Of a stretch of 64,000 bases of DNA, positions 26,916 to 36,523 are shown one piece after another. Both the position numbers and the translations under genes were made by a program. Origin of the DNA: Flavobacterium sandaracinum. Its GTDB lineage: Bacteria > Bacteroidota > Bacteroidia > Flavobacteriales > Flavobacteriaceae. The notes under the pieces are model-generated. The model had not been told where the DNA came from. It worked only from the letters and a program-made list of their open reading frames with translations, and did not search any database. The number at the start of each line of letters is the position of its first letter. Position 1 is the first letter of the stretch. The stretch lies in assembly GCF_004349135.1 (NCBI RefSeq), contig NZ_SMFN01000017.1, positions 1-64,000 on the forward strand, written 5' to 3'.

Positions 26916-28622
26916 TTATAATGCAACTGTATTAATCCACTGCCAAAGATAAAAACTATTATCTTGATTTCCGTCACAATAATCCTTCCATATCGCTTGT
27001 ACTTGTTTTTCATCAATACCCTCTAAAGCTGAAAAAACGGCTATCTTCTTGGTAAAATAAGGTGCTAATTCTTTTGCAATCCATTCCCTCTGCGGGGTTT
27101 GCAAGGCTCTTTTTGGAGCTAAAGCAATCGTGTCTCCTAACTGCTTTTTGACTAAATCACGCAGTAGCCATTTCGTTTGTCCGTTTTGAATTTTTACACT
27201 TTCACTTTGAGCAAAAGCCAATTCTACCAAGCGATAATCTAAAAAAGGCTCTCGCAGCTCAATACTGTGCATCATACTAATCCGGTCATTAAAACGCAAA
27301 GCTCTGGGGATTTTAGTGTAAAACAAATCTCGGTATTGGAGGTTTTGTAAATCAGTTTCGAAAGGACGATCGTATACTTCTTTTTGAGCCCAATCGCTAT
27401 ACCTTTCTAGCAACACTTCGGGACGTACTGGGCTCGAATTCAATCCCTGAATCAGACTATTACTTTGGTTGTGGTAATAATCATAACCCGCCCAAGCTTC
27501 GTCCATACCTTGTCCATCTAAGATCACTTTGATCCCTTTTTTATTAGCAGCTGCAAATAATAAACTATAGGCTAACGTCGGGAAACCGCCAAAAGGTTCG
27601 TCTTGAAACCAACTTACCGTCTCTATTAATTGTGAAATTTCTTTGTAGTCCAAAAGTACTTTGTGCAATGGATACTTCGTGGTTTTCATTAACGCTTCCA
27701 CCCAAGGTAATTCATCGTATTTTTCGTTATCCGAATAAAAGGTAAACGCTTCTATGGGTTCTTGTGAAGGCAAGTGCTGATGCACTAAATTGATCAATGT
27801 AGAAGAATCCAATCCTCCACTCACATTCATTCCCAAAGGTACATCGGCTCTAAACCGCAACTGTATCGCATCCTTTAGCAAGGCTTCATATTCTATTTTC
27901 AATTCCGCTACTGGCAAAGGTGCTCTGTTTTTAATCCGGTTGGGGAAATCATACCATTTTTGCAACTTTATATTTTCCTGATTCTGATTTTCCGTATACC
28001 GCCATTCAAAAAAATGACCTGCCGGAATTTGATTAATATGCTCCCAAAAAGTTTCAGTAGGCATGCCATAGGTACCATATACAAAATAATTGGCCCACAC
28101 TTTTTTGTGTTTTACTTTTGGAATTCCTGCCGCAAATAATGTTTTTATTTCGCTGCTAAAATACAACTGATTGTTATACATGGTGTAATAGAAGGGTTTA
28201 ACACCAAAACGGTCCCGTACCGCTACTACTATTTGGTCTAGACTATCCCAAATTGCAAAACTAAACATCCCATTAAGCTTGTCTAAAGCAGGCATTCCCC
28301 ATTGCATGTATGCAGCAAGCAAAACTTCGGTATCGGATTGAGTTCGAAAATTATAGAACGCCTTCAGTTGCTCTTTTAACTCCGTATAATTATAAATCTC
28401 CCCATTGAACACAATAGTATAACGGCCACAAGTACTGACCATCGGCTGGTTGGCTGTTTCCGATAAATCAATAATACTTAAACGGTTGTGTCCTAAAACA
28501 ACATAAGGATTATCCCATACCGTCATAGCATCAGGCCCACGATGCTTTTGTGCTTCAAGCATTTTGTACATCGTGATGCGATTATTCGGCTTATTCCCTA
28601 TAATTCCAGCTATGCCACACAT
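26916..28622 (-). CDS. asnB: Asparagine synthase-type glutamine amidotransferase
   Basis: 568 residues. The N-terminal class II glutaminase domain has catalytic Cys2 (MCGIAGIIG), RLSIIDLS (47-54) and FNGEIYN (72-78). The C-terminal synthetase domain has the pyrophosphate loop SGGLDSS at 268-274 and DGQGMDEAWAGY further on. The enzyme uses glutamine ammonia to amidate a carboxylate activated with ATP. In a polysaccharide locus such AsnB homologues often amidate uronic or nonulosonic acids, so glycan amidation is as likely as asparagine synthesis. It overlaps the neuA stop by one base, supporting a shared role. At 568 residues it is within, but at the short end of, the AsnB range. Confidence 0.85.
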   Translation of the reverse strand: MCGIAGIIGNKPNNRITMYKMLEAQKHRGPDAMTVWDNPYVVLGHNRLSIIDLSETANQPMVSTCGRYTIVFNGEIYNYTELKEQLKAFYNFRTQSDTEVLLAAYMQWGMPALDKLNGMFSFAIWDSLDQIVVAVRDRFGVKPFYYTMYNNQLYFSSEIKTLFAAGIPKVKHKKVWANYFVYGTYGMPTETFWEHINQIPAGHFFEWRYTENQNQENIKLQKWYDFPNRIKNRAPLPVAELKIEYEALLKDAIQLRFRADVPLGMNVSGGLDSSTLINLVHQHLPSQEPIEAFTFYSDNEKYDELPWVEALMKTTKYPLHKVLLDYKEISQLIETVSWFQDEPFGGFPTLAYSLLFAAANKKGIKVILDGQGMDEAWAGYDYYHNQSNSLIQGLNSSPVRPEVLLERYSDWAQKEVYDRPFETDLQNLQYRDLFYTKIPRALRFNDRISMMHSIELREPFLDYRLVELAFAQSESVKIQNGQTKWLLRDLVKKQLGDTIALAPKRALQTPQREWIAKELAPYFTKKIAVFSALEGIDEKQVQAIWKDYCDGNQDNSFYLWQWINTVAL

Positions 28623-29323
28623 TAGATTAGCCTTAAAATTGTTGGTAATTTTTGCACTGCGTTATCCCAATCGGTCATTGTATCTATATTCACATACAGA
28701 TCGGGATTACTTTCTATATAACTGGTCGAACTACCATAAAACGAACCGTTTTTTATTGTTTCAATTGTAGTTAAATAAATCGATCCATCTCTAAAAAAAG
28801 CTTGTGGTAATTCTTGTCTGCGCTTGATGATTTCTTTTTCACCGGTAGCAATTGTCAAACAGCCGTTTTCATCCGCCTCAAAAACCCAATGCGGATTGTA
28901 TTCCAGAGGGACTTGAAGAACACTAACTAAGGAGTCTACTTTTTTTTCTTTAAAAGCAGCAATGGCTTTATCTATAAATCCCTTTTCTCGAAAAGGAGCA
29001 GTAGGTTGTAACAAACAAACCGCATCAAAAAATTTGCCTTTTGCTTCCAAAAAAGCGACGGCATGTTGTACCACCGAAATACTAGAAGCGGTATCATCTG
29101 ATAATTTTTCGGGACGTAAAAAAGGAACTTCAACTCCATAATCTAAAGCGACCGCTGCAATATTTGAATCATCTGTAGAAACTAGTATTGTAGATAACAA
29201 TGTACTTTCTAAGGCTTGTTCAATCGTATAACCAATTAAGGGCTTGTCACCCAATATTTTTATATTCTTTCCAGAAACCCCCTTAGAACCTCCTCTAGCT
29301 GGAATTATCGCAAGGATTTTCAT
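28622..29323 (-). CDS. neuA: Acylneuraminate (nonulosonate) cytidylyltransferase
   Basis: 233 residues beginning MKILAIIPARGGSKGVSGKN, the CTP-binding signature ARGGSKG-x-x-GKN of CMP-sialic acid synthetases. This is followed by LIGYTIEQALES, VSTDDSNIAAVA and LLQPTAPFR. It activates a nine-carbon sugar acid with CTP for transfer into the glycan. Whether the substrate is N-acetylneuraminic, legionaminic or a related acid cannot be decided. Its start overlaps the methyltransferase-like gene by four bases and its end overlaps asnB, so it sits within one tightly coupled unit with neuC upstream. Confidence 0.88.
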   Translation of the reverse strand: MKILAIIPARGGSKGVSGKNIKILGDKPLIGYTIEQALESTLLSTILVSTDDSNIAAVALDYGVEVPFLRPEKLSDDTASSISVVQHAVAFLEAKGKFFDAVCLLQPTAPFREKGFIDKAIAAFKEKKVDSLVSVLQVPLEYNPHWVFEADENGCLTIATGEKEIIKRRQELPQAFFRDGSIYLTTIETIKNGSFYGSSTSYIESNPDLYVNIDTMTDWDNAVQKLPTILRLI

Positions 29324-29949
29324 ATAATCATTCTTAATTTATATTTTAAGGAGGTTGCTATTTTCTCTAAAAACCAACTTGTTTTATTTCTAAAGTTTGG
29401 GTTTAAGCGAAAAAGAGTATATCCTCCAACAAAATGATTACTACTTACATCATAATAGGGAGAATGCTTACTGTTTTTATTCAACGAAATGGAGCGATTT
29501 ATTAAACATTTTGGAAATGTTTTTCTTAAAAATTCACGTTGATTTTCTCTATCCCCTTCAACAAAAATCAAGGTGTTGTCGTGCGCTATTTTTTTTAGAA
29601 AATTAGCATCATCAAACAATCCATCAATAATTATAAAATCAAATTTATTTTCGCCATTAAAATTCAAATAACTTGAAATTGCATTATAATTAATGCTTTC
29701 TATTGATTGACCTAAATTTTCAGCTAATACGCTGTTACAAAATTCATTTTCTTCAGTTCCATAGTAAGTGATTCGTTTATTTAAAGTACTTAATAAATAA
29801 GGTATTGTTCCTATTCCAATTCCAAATTCAAAAACAGAATGAATATTGTTTTGTTTTACAATTTTTTCAATTGCCATTAAAGCGTACTCAGAAGCAATAT
29901 GTTGTGCACCCTCTTTTTTTGAAAATAATTGAAATACTTCTTTATGCAT
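29320..29949 (-). CDS. Class I SAM-dependent methyltransferase-like protein
   Basis: 209 residues. SVFEFGIGIGTIPYLL (38-53) is a Rossmann motif I of SAM methyltransferases and FDFIIIDGLFDD (103-114) fits motif II/post-II. TYYGTEENEFCNSVL provides the acidic residues expected to bind the SAM ribose. No substrate is indicated. Its position between neuC and neuA, overlapping neuA by four bases, suggests modification of the nonulosonic acid or of the nascent glycan. Alternatively it is a degenerate fold without activity. Confidence 0.6.
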   Translation of the reverse strand: MHKEVFQLFSKKEGAQHIASEYALMAIEKIVKQNNIHSVFEFGIGIGTIPYLLSTLNKRITYYGTEENEFCNSVLAENLGQSIESINYNAISSYLNFNGENKFDFIIIDGLFDDANFLKKIAHDNTLIFVEGDRENQREFLRKTFPKCLINRSISLNKNSKHSPYYDVSSNHFVGGYTLFRLNPNFRNKTSWFLEKIATSLKYKLRMII

Positions 29950-29959
29950 AGATAATAGA

Positions 29960-31117
29960 TTAATAAGATATGGTTTTGTGAAATTGCAACGGAAGCGTCG
30001 CTAATAAATGGGCTATGGCATTTCCTGACTTTCCGCCTCCATAGACTGAGGAAACAGGTGCTTTTCCGTTTTGCAATATAGTTGCTACCGCAGCTATAAT
30101 TTCAGTTTTGTTATAAGAAACATCCATTACGTTCTCTCCTCTATCGCGCCGATTTTGTCTGGTTCCAATATTAATTACAGGAACGCCCAAGTACGCGCAT
30201 TCTCGAATCCCCACACTTGAATTACCAATTAATCCAATTGCATTATGGAGTAACACTAGAAAATCATCGCCTTCCATATTCTTGAAAAAATGTACGTTTT
30301 CGAGCTTATTTTTTTCTCTAAAGCTACGAATTCCAGTGGATGTTCCATCTGCACCGGCATCCACATTCGGCCAAAACCATAACGTAGGCAAGTTCAATTC
30401 GCTTACCGCTAAAAGTGTTTCTTCGATGTGTTTACGGGAATCCTGGTATTCTGTAGTAACAGGATGTTGCATTACCACGAAGTAACCTTGGGACAAATCG
30501 GGTGCCGCTCCTACACCTCCATACTTTTGATAGGGATTAAAGTTTAATGTCTTAACTTTTAAAATTGCTGAAGCGATATCTATCGAAGGACAACCGGTAT
30601 TGAATACAAAATCAGGATTTTCACCCAATTTTAGCACACGTTCTTTCGCATTCTCTGAAGCCACAAAATGGTAATCTGCTAATTTTGTTATGGAGTGTCG
30701 CACTTTTTCGTCAATATTCCCAGTGACTTCACCTCCTTGTATGTGTGCCAATGGAATATTCATATACGAGGCCGAAATTGCTGTAGCCATTGTTTCAAAT
30801 CGATCAGCTACTGTGACAACAATATCAGGTTTTAAGTTATCAAAAACCGTCGAAAGTTCCAGAATTCCAATTCCGGTCGTCTTTGCAGCAGCCGTGAGAT
30901 TTTCACCCTCCAAGACATTAAAGACTTTGGCCGCAATGATAAATCCATCTTTCTCGATATAATTTACCGCCGCACCATAGCGTTCTAATAAGGCTGAGGC
31001 AGCAACAACCAATTGCAATTCTAAATAGGGATGTTCTTGTATTGCTTGTAACACCGTTTTCACACGGCTATAAGAGGGTCTCGCAGTAATGACTACTGCT
31101 ATTTTTCTTTTTGGCAT
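29960..31117 (-). CDS. neuC: UDP-N-acetylhexosamine 2-epimerase (hydrolysing), NeuC/LegG type
   Basis: 385 residues. The N-terminal RKIAVVITARPSYSRVKTVL, the central HIQGGEVTGNIDEKVRHSIT with KLADYHFVAS, and GLIGNSSVGIRECAYLGVPV are hallmark blocks of the hydrolysing 2-epimerases. These make ManNAc from UDP-GlcNAc, or the 2,4-diacetamido analogue for legionaminic acid. The product feeds the NeuB-type synthase encoded just upstream (31232-32269). The gene sits ten bases upstream of the methyltransferase-like gene. No dehydratase or aminotransferase of the legionaminic route is in the window, which mildly favours UDP-GlcNAc as the substrate. Confidence 0.87.
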   Translation of the reverse strand: MPKRKIAVVITARPSYSRVKTVLQAIQEHPYLELQLVVAASALLERYGAAVNYIEKDGFIIAAKVFNVLEGENLTAAAKTTGIGILELSTVFDNLKPDIVVTVADRFETMATAISASYMNIPLAHIQGGEVTGNIDEKVRHSITKLADYHFVASENAKERVLKLGENPDFVFNTGCPSIDIASAILKVKTLNFNPYQKYGGVGAAPDLSQGYFVVMQHPVTTEYQDSRKHIEETLLAVSELNLPTLWFWPNVDAGADGTSTGIRSFREKNKLENVHFFKNMEGDDFLVLLHNAIGLIGNSSVGIRECAYLGVPVINIGTRQNRRDRGENVMDVSYNKTEIIAAVATILQNGKAPVSSVYGGGKSGNAIAHLLATLPLQFHKTISY

Positions 31118-31231
31118 TTTAGCGTTTTATTCTTGGGTTTAAAAGTAAACAAAAAGGAACGCTAAAAAAAATATTTAAAGTACTTCAATAAAATTACGTT
31201 GACAATTACAAACCAGTACCAACAAGGAAAA

Positions 31232-32269
31232 CTACTGTCCGTCTGAACTAGTGGAATAGTAATCCTGCTCATTCAAAAAATCCCATTGCTTCAAATCCCG
31301 ATTCAATACCATCCCAATTACTTCTTGAAAACGGGATGCCTCAAGTCCATAGCCTTTCGGTTTTTTTGCTTCTAAATCATCGAAAGTGAGGATGTGATTT
31401 TTAGGCAAATTTTTATTTACTGCTAATGATTTTTCAAAGATTTGCTTGATTCCTGCGAACTCCGTATTGTTGTTTTTATTTATAGGATTTGCTAAAGCAG
31501 TAGCTATAGTATGAACCGAAACCACAAAATCTTTTGTTTCTTGAATGGTTAAAGACGCTTTAACATCGGGTCCAAAAAGCTGTCGATCAAAAACAACATG
31601 GAATTCTAAAATTTCTGCTCCCATTGCAGTTGCGGCAATACAAGTCTCCATTCTTGCAGAATGATCGGAAAAACCAACTGGAACATTATACCGGTCCTTT
31701 AATTCTTGAATCACATTTAATCCGTATTGTTCAGGCAATGTAGGATATGCTGTAGTACATTGCAATATAGAAAATTCGACTTTCCTTTCTCTTAGAAATG
31801 CAACAGTCTTATCTAGTTCTTCAAATGAACTCATTCCTGATGACAAGATAACTGGCTTTCCTGTTAGTGCAATCTTTTCTAAAATCAAGAAATTATTTAC
31901 TTCGCCTGAACCTATTTTATACTGTTTTACACCGATATCCTCCAGCCAATCTACTGCCAAATTACTAAACGGTGAACAGATAAAATCAAGTTCTAGCGTA
32001 TCGCAATGTTGCTTGATGCCTTTCCATTGTTCCAAAGAAAACCCCATCCTTTTCCAATAGTCAAAACGAGTTTCATCTTCAACCGAGAATTTCACCCGGA
32101 ATGGTTCGTGCTCACTACTTTCGGCTTCTGCAATATGCATTTGAAACTTTACGGCATCCACACCCGTTAGTGCAATAGCATCGATATAAGAATATAAAAT
32201 ACCCAAACTTCCCTCGTGAGCTTGACCGATTTCTGCAATGATATAAGGGGATAGTATTTTTAATGACAT
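31232..32269 (-). CDS. neuB: N-acetylneuraminate synthase-family protein
   Basis: 345 residues. Residues 1-280 form the synthase barrel with IIAEIGQAHEGSLGI, DAVKFQMHIAEAESS, DFICSPFSNLAVDWL and KIGSGEVNNFLILEKI. The C-terminal part (ILTFDDLEAKKPKGYGLEAS) is the SAF-like domain typical of the family. The enzyme condenses phosphoenolpyruvate with ManNAc or a related hexosamine to give a nonulosonic acid. Length is normal. A gap of 114 bases separates it from neuC and 117 bases from the GT2 gene upstream. These gaps are short enough for one operon. Confidence 0.9.
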   Translation of the reverse strand: MSLKILSPYIIAEIGQAHEGSLGILYSYIDAIALTGVDAVKFQMHIAEAESSEHEPFRVKFSVEDETRFDYWKRMGFSLEQWKGIKQHCDTLELDFICSPFSNLAVDWLEDIGVKQYKIGSGEVNNFLILEKIALTGKPVILSSGMSSFEELDKTVAFLRERKVEFSILQCTTAYPTLPEQYGLNVIQELKDRYNVPVGFSDHSARMETCIAATAMGAEILEFHVVFDRQLFGPDVKASLTIQETKDFVVSVHTIATALANPINKNNNTEFAGIKQIFEKSLAVNKNLPKNHILTFDDLEAKKPKGYGLEASRFQEVIGMVLNRDLKQWDFLNEQDYYSTSSDGQ

Positions 32270-32386
32270 ATTTCAAGGTTTTATAAAGTAGTAACAAAAA
32301 TACTTTTTTTACAGCAAACACAAGTTATTCTTATTTGCAAAACTCTTTTAGTAAAGTGAATAATATGTGAAAATAGTATCTTAAAT

Positions 32387-33292
32387 TTAATTTTTGTTTT
32401 CAGGCTGCCAGTATATCTTTGCATCCGGCAATTTATTGTAAGCAATATATTCTTCTTTAGATAGGCGATTACTATTTTTAATAATTTTTGGAATGGCTGA
32501 TATCAAATCCCACAAACCTAATGTAATAGCCTGAAATACTTTTAAATCACCTTTAAATATTTTTAATTTTAACTGCATCCAGATACTATACCCCATTTTC
32601 TTGGGAATCATTGAAAGTGGATAAAATAAAAAGTACAAATACCAACCCGAACGCAATGAACGTCGGAGTCGCAGTATGTAATCTGCGTTATTTTTTCTAG
32701 CCTTCACATCAACCCGGTGTTGAACTAAAACTTCTGGTAAATAATGAATTTCTATGTTTTTTTTAAATAGCTCATAAGAAGCAAATTCTTCCTCTCCATA
32801 AAACACAAACCAACTCGGATAATTTGGGATAGTCTGCCAAGCTTTCATTCGCCAAACATGACCGCAACCCACAAATCCCTGAACTCGGGCTGAGACATCG
32901 TTAGTGAATATCGTTTGAGGCTCAATTAAACCCCAATAAATGCGAAAAGCCAATACCCCACAATTACTATTAACGGCGAAATGGTTTAAAATTAAAGGCA
33001 AAGCATTATCTGTAATAAAATGAGCATCATCATCTAATGATATTGCAAAATCTGTTTTAGTTTGATTTAACATCTGATTACGACAGTGAATCAATCCTTT
33101 AGAAACCTGATTCCTTAATAAAGTTATATTTGGATAATTATCTTTTACAAATTTACTTGTATCATCTGTTGAGCCATCATCAAATATGACACAGGAAACA
33201 TCTTGAAGTAAGTAACTGATTTTACTTAAGGTAAAAGCCAAGTCAGAAAGCCGATTTTTAGTGGTAATAAGAAGAGTAAAAGTCATTTTCAT
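32387..33292 (-). CDS. Glycosyltransferase family 2
   Basis: 301 residues. LLITTKNRLSDLAFTLSKIS, the CVIFDDGSTDDTSKF block (34-48) and DDD at 87-89 (AISLDDDAHFI) define a GT2 enzyme. A later FYGEEEFASYELF matches the acceptor-side acidic block. It lies 24 bases after the GT4 gene at 33317 and heads the side of the locus leading into the nonulosonic acid genes. It could be the transferase that uses the CMP-sugar's neighbour residue, but nothing shows which donor is used. Confidence 0.84.
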   Translation of the reverse strand: MKMTFTLLITTKNRLSDLAFTLSKISYLLQDVSCVIFDDGSTDDTSKFVKDNYPNITLLRNQVSKGLIHCRNQMLNQTKTDFAISLDDDAHFITDNALPLILNHFAVNSNCGVLAFRIYWGLIEPQTIFTNDVSARVQGFVGCGHVWRMKAWQTIPNYPSWFVFYGEEEFASYELFKKNIEIHYLPEVLVQHRVDVKARKNNADYILRLRRSLRSGWYLYFLFYPLSMIPKKMGYSIWMQLKLKIFKGDLKVFQAITLGLWDLISAIPKIIKNSNRLSKEEYIAYNKLPDAKIYWQPENKN

Positions 33293-33316
33293 TACTTCTG
33301 TTTTATAATTATTGTA

Positions 33317-34537
33317 TTAGTTACCACCATCTTTTGCATACAGAATAGTTTCCAAAAGTACTTTAAAATTTTCAGTTGAGAAATAATCTCCAAATGGATT
33401 CAAGGGTTCATCAAAATTTAATCTGTTTACAATAAGATTCTCTAATTTCTTTTTGATTTCATTTTTATCTGCATAACTAGCAATATACTGCTCCTCTTTA
33501 ATTATCAAACGTATTTCACTACGCTCGGGTGCCACAACAAATACGGGTTTACCTATTGAAGCCAAAAAAGGTGCTTTGCCTACCAAGGTGTTGCTATAAA
33601 GAGGTCCGTTTTCTAAAATGATATTTATATCAGCTTCATGGATTTGTTCATAACAGGAGTTAGAAAAATTTATCGTATCTAAAATAATAATATTTTTATT
33701 TTTTGAATATTTCTCTCTAAGTCTTGCATTCTGCTGCCCATTTAGCCTTGCTACAAACTCTGTATTCTCTTTATAGATTGAATTACATTCTACTAACTCT
33801 TGATAAGCGTCAAAAACAACATCCATATTTCTACCAAACATAATTGCCCCGTGATAAGAAATTAATAATTTCCTATTTTTTTTGAGAACTTTACTTAAAA
33901 CTGTCAAATCAAAAACATGCGCGTCGTATTGATGAGGCAAATGGTAGAATTTTTTTCTGGAACCATATAAATACTGCATATCTTCGGCCATTAATCGAGC
34001 CGAACTCATGCAAGTTTTGGCCTGAGAAATCACAGCGTGCATTTTTTTTAATTTAAAAAGCTCTAGAATAGTTAATGGACTTTGGGTTCCTGCATACCAA
34101 AACAAGGGATAAGGGTCGTGAAAATTGACAATGGCTTTTTGTAAAATGGGTAAATCTTTGGTAGCCAAAATTACTTCGTGGTCAATACCCGCGCTTCGTA
34201 TAAAGATATGATCGTATTTCTTGTAATCAATCTTTGCAATAATATTTGCATATACTCTATGAACATGCTCAACTACTAAAGAAGTATGAAATAATCTCCA
34301 ATATATTTTGTTGAACCATTTAATAAAATAAGGTGTTTCAAGCTTTACTATGTGCGTTATAATTTCATTTACAGGCAATAAATATAAGTTATCCTCGCTA
34401 GGCGATTGTTTAATATAAACCACATCGATAACAGCGTCTGGGTAAGATTTTCTTAATTTGGCAATAAATGATCTTGAAACAATTCCTTCGCTTGTACCTG
34501 ATGTTCTAAGATCTTGCGCTATAACTAGTAAATTCAT
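33317..34537 (-). CDS. GT4-type glycosyltransferase
   Basis: 406 residues. The start MNLLVIAQDLRTSGTSEGIV and the hinge LISYHGAIMFGRNMDVVFDA fit a GT-B enzyme. The later region LVGKAPFLASIGKPVFVVAP replaces the usual E-x7-E segment, so the donor site is diverged. FVARLNGQQNARLREKYSKN precedes it. It starts eight bases after a GT2 gene. The call to GT4 is by general pattern, with lower confidence than for its neighbours. Confidence 0.7.
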   Translation of the reverse strand: MNLLVIAQDLRTSGTSEGIVSRSFIAKLRKSYPDAVIDVVYIKQSPSEDNLYLLPVNEIITHIVKLETPYFIKWFNKIYWRLFHTSLVVEHVHRVYANIIAKIDYKKYDHIFIRSAGIDHEVILATKDLPILQKAIVNFHDPYPLFWYAGTQSPLTILELFKLKKMHAVISQAKTCMSSARLMAEDMQYLYGSRKKFYHLPHQYDAHVFDLTVLSKVLKKNRKLLISYHGAIMFGRNMDVVFDAYQELVECNSIYKENTEFVARLNGQQNARLREKYSKNKNIIILDTINFSNSCYEQIHEADINIILENGPLYSNTLVGKAPFLASIGKPVFVVAPERSEIRLIIKEEQYIASYADKNEIKKKLENLIVNRLNFDEPLNPFGDYFSTENFKVLLETILYAKDGGN

Positions 34538-34544
34538 TTCGTAT

Positions 34545-35504
34545 TCATTTTTTTAGTTCAAGATTTCCTATTTTATTTTTTACTACTTTTTTCAGCCAAT
34601 GTATTTTCAACCTGAAAGGCAAAATAGCATAAAAAACCCGCCATTTTACTTTTTCAAACTTAGGAAGATCTAAGACATATAAAATACCATCAAAGAGATT
34701 ATACTCTTCGTAGTCTATAGCTGTTGCAATAAAATAGCGCTTAAGTGAATATGTTAGTAATTGTTTTTGTTTTAGATTTTGAACCACTAAGATAATGGCA
34801 TCGACATAAGATGCCCTTCGTATGGGATTATTACTGTAAAACTCCCCAGTATTAGATCGCAAGTGTTTTCTGCCATAGAATAAACATTTATCAATCGAAA
34901 TGCCATGATAACCTGCTGATACTATTCGAGAATACAATTCCCATTCTTCAGCGTACATCAAAGTTTCTACAAATCGATGCTTTTTAAAGCAAATTTTCTT
35001 CCACATTACTGCACAGGAATTAAACTGCAATTCGTTGTTCAACATCTGTAGAATATCTTTATCGTTTATATAGAAATGGGTATAGTCTTTTGATAAATCA
35101 AAATCATAATGAAATCCCTCAAAAAATACATTTCTAACGTATCTACAAAAATAAATATCATTATTATTTGATAACTCTGATACGCATATCTGTAAATTTT
35201 GAGGATGCGGAATATCGTCATCATCAAAGAAAATTATAAAATCTCCTTTTGCTATATCTAAACCATAGTTTCTAGATCCTGGTAACCCCTTTAAGTAATC
35301 ATTTGTTCTTAAATAAAATTTAAAACGATTATCTTTTTCAATAAAAGACTCAACAACCTCTTTAGTATTATCTGTTCCTCCATCATCAATAATCAAGCAT
35401 TCCCAATCCAAAAAAGTTTGTTTTTGAATGGACAAAAGCGATTCTACTATGAAATTCGCTCTATTATAAGTTGCCATAATAATGGTTACGGTCGGATAAG
35501 TCAT
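34545..35504 (-). CDS. Glycosyltransferase family 2
   Basis: 319 residues beginning MTYPTVTIIMATYNRANFIV. LIIDDGGTDNT (37-47) binds nucleotide and DDDD at 94-97 (FIIFFDDDDIPHP) binds the metal. GLPGSRNYGLDIAKGDF lies between them, the standard GT2 order. Hydrophobic positions near the C-terminus could associate with the membrane but do not form a clear helix. It is 11 bases downstream of the STELLO-type gene, so cotranscribed. Donor unknown. Confidence 0.87.
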   Translation of the reverse strand: MTYPTVTIIMATYNRANFIVESLLSIQKQTFLDWECLIIDDGGTDNTKEVVESFIEKDNRFKFYLRTNDYLKGLPGSRNYGLDIAKGDFIIFFDDDDIPHPQNLQICVSELSNNNDIYFCRYVRNVFFEGFHYDFDLSKDYTHFYINDKDILQMLNNELQFNSCAVMWKKICFKKHRFVETLMYAEEWELYSRIVSAGYHGISIDKCLFYGRKHLRSNTGEFYSNNPIRRASYVDAIILVVQNLKQKQLLTYSLKRYFIATAIDYEEYNLFDGILYVLDLPKFEKVKWRVFYAILPFRLKIHWLKKVVKNKIGNLELKK

Positions 35505-35515
35505 CTTTAAAACTT

Positions 35516-36523
35516 TTAATTTACGCCGTCATTGGCATCACTAATACTTTTGATATCCATTAACCACGTTGCAAGTACTTTTAGTTCTAATTCACAAACT
35601 ATTCCTTCTTTCAATAATGCGTTATAAGCATTATAAAGATTCGTTTCAATACTTTCTGATTTTGAAATGGAATTGGTAACTAATTTCACTACGTTATCAC
35701 AATATTCATACATTGGAATCTCAGAAATAAAATCTTTCATATAATCGTGTGGATTCCTTTTTTGAACAACAGTTGCATTAACAAAACCCAATTGATATCC
35801 GTACAACCACATTATAGGTTGAGCCACTAATCCTCTTAAAATATCGGTAAACCTAAAGGTAACATAGGTTGGCAAATACATTAAAACAAACAACTCTTTT
35901 CGAATGATTGTATTTTGGGTGTTAAACGGACTAATTATACTTTGACCACAGACAACAGGCTCACGCTCTTCAAAATAACAAGCTTTGTCATTTGTTAACC
36001 GATAAATTGCATCTACATCTGGATCTTCATCTGCTAAACCTTGCCAAATTCCAACTTTACACTCTTTTATTTCTATCTTTTTTTCAAGTTCAAATTGAGT
36101 ATTAATCAGTTTTAAAGGCAAGCCTCGTGGCCAAATTTTTTGTTTAGTATAAAGTTGGTATATATTCACAAATCCTTCTCCTTTGGTAATACAATCGTAT
36201 TTACCTTCAAATTTGGGAAAACGCCAATTAATTTTTGGAATATTATCGTCATCCGTATCAATAATATAATTGGCACCGTTTTGCATCGCTTTTAAATAGC
36301 CCAACATTTTTCTACAATAATGATTATAAGGCAAAACTGTAGCTAGTTTAAAATGTAACTTTTCTTGTTGCAAAACCGAAATATAATCGACATTTTTACA
36401 ATTCCAATCTTCTGGCGACTTTCTGTCTCCTACAACAATTAGCCGATAATCTTTCATTTTTGAAAAGGCAACAACCGCCTCTGTTGGATCAAAAATTGAT
36501 GTGATTACAATATATTTTATCAT
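35516..36523 (-). CDS. STELLO/DUF288-type glycosyltransferase-like protein
   Basis: 335 residues from the preferred ATG at 36523, whose ATGA overlaps the stop of the upstream gene. An ATG at 36538 is in frame but less natural. MIKYIVITSIFDPTEAVVAF, the RLIVVGDRKSPEDW block, NYIIDTDDDNIP with TDDD at 90-93, and CGQSIISPFNTQNTIIRKEL followed by FTDILRG resemble DUF288 (STELLO) proteins. These are known from plant Golgi and from bacterial polysaccharide loci and are thought to be GT-A transferases. The coupling to an unknown GT-like gene suggests the pair works together. Confidence 0.72.
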   Translation of the reverse strand: MIKYIVITSIFDPTEAVVAFSKMKDYRLIVVGDRKSPEDWNCKNVDYISVLQQEKLHFKLATVLPYNHYCRKMLGYLKAMQNGANYIIDTDDDNIPKINWRFPKFEGKYDCITKGEGFVNIYQLYTKQKIWPRGLPLKLINTQFELEKKIEIKECKVGIWQGLADEDPDVDAIYRLTNDKACYFEEREPVVCGQSIISPFNTQNTIIRKELFVLMYLPTYVTFRFTDILRGLVAQPIMWLYGYQLGFVNATVVQKRNPHDYMKDFISEIPMYEYCDNVVKLVTNSISKSESIETNLYNAYNALLKEGIVCELELKVLATWLMDIKSISDANDGVN

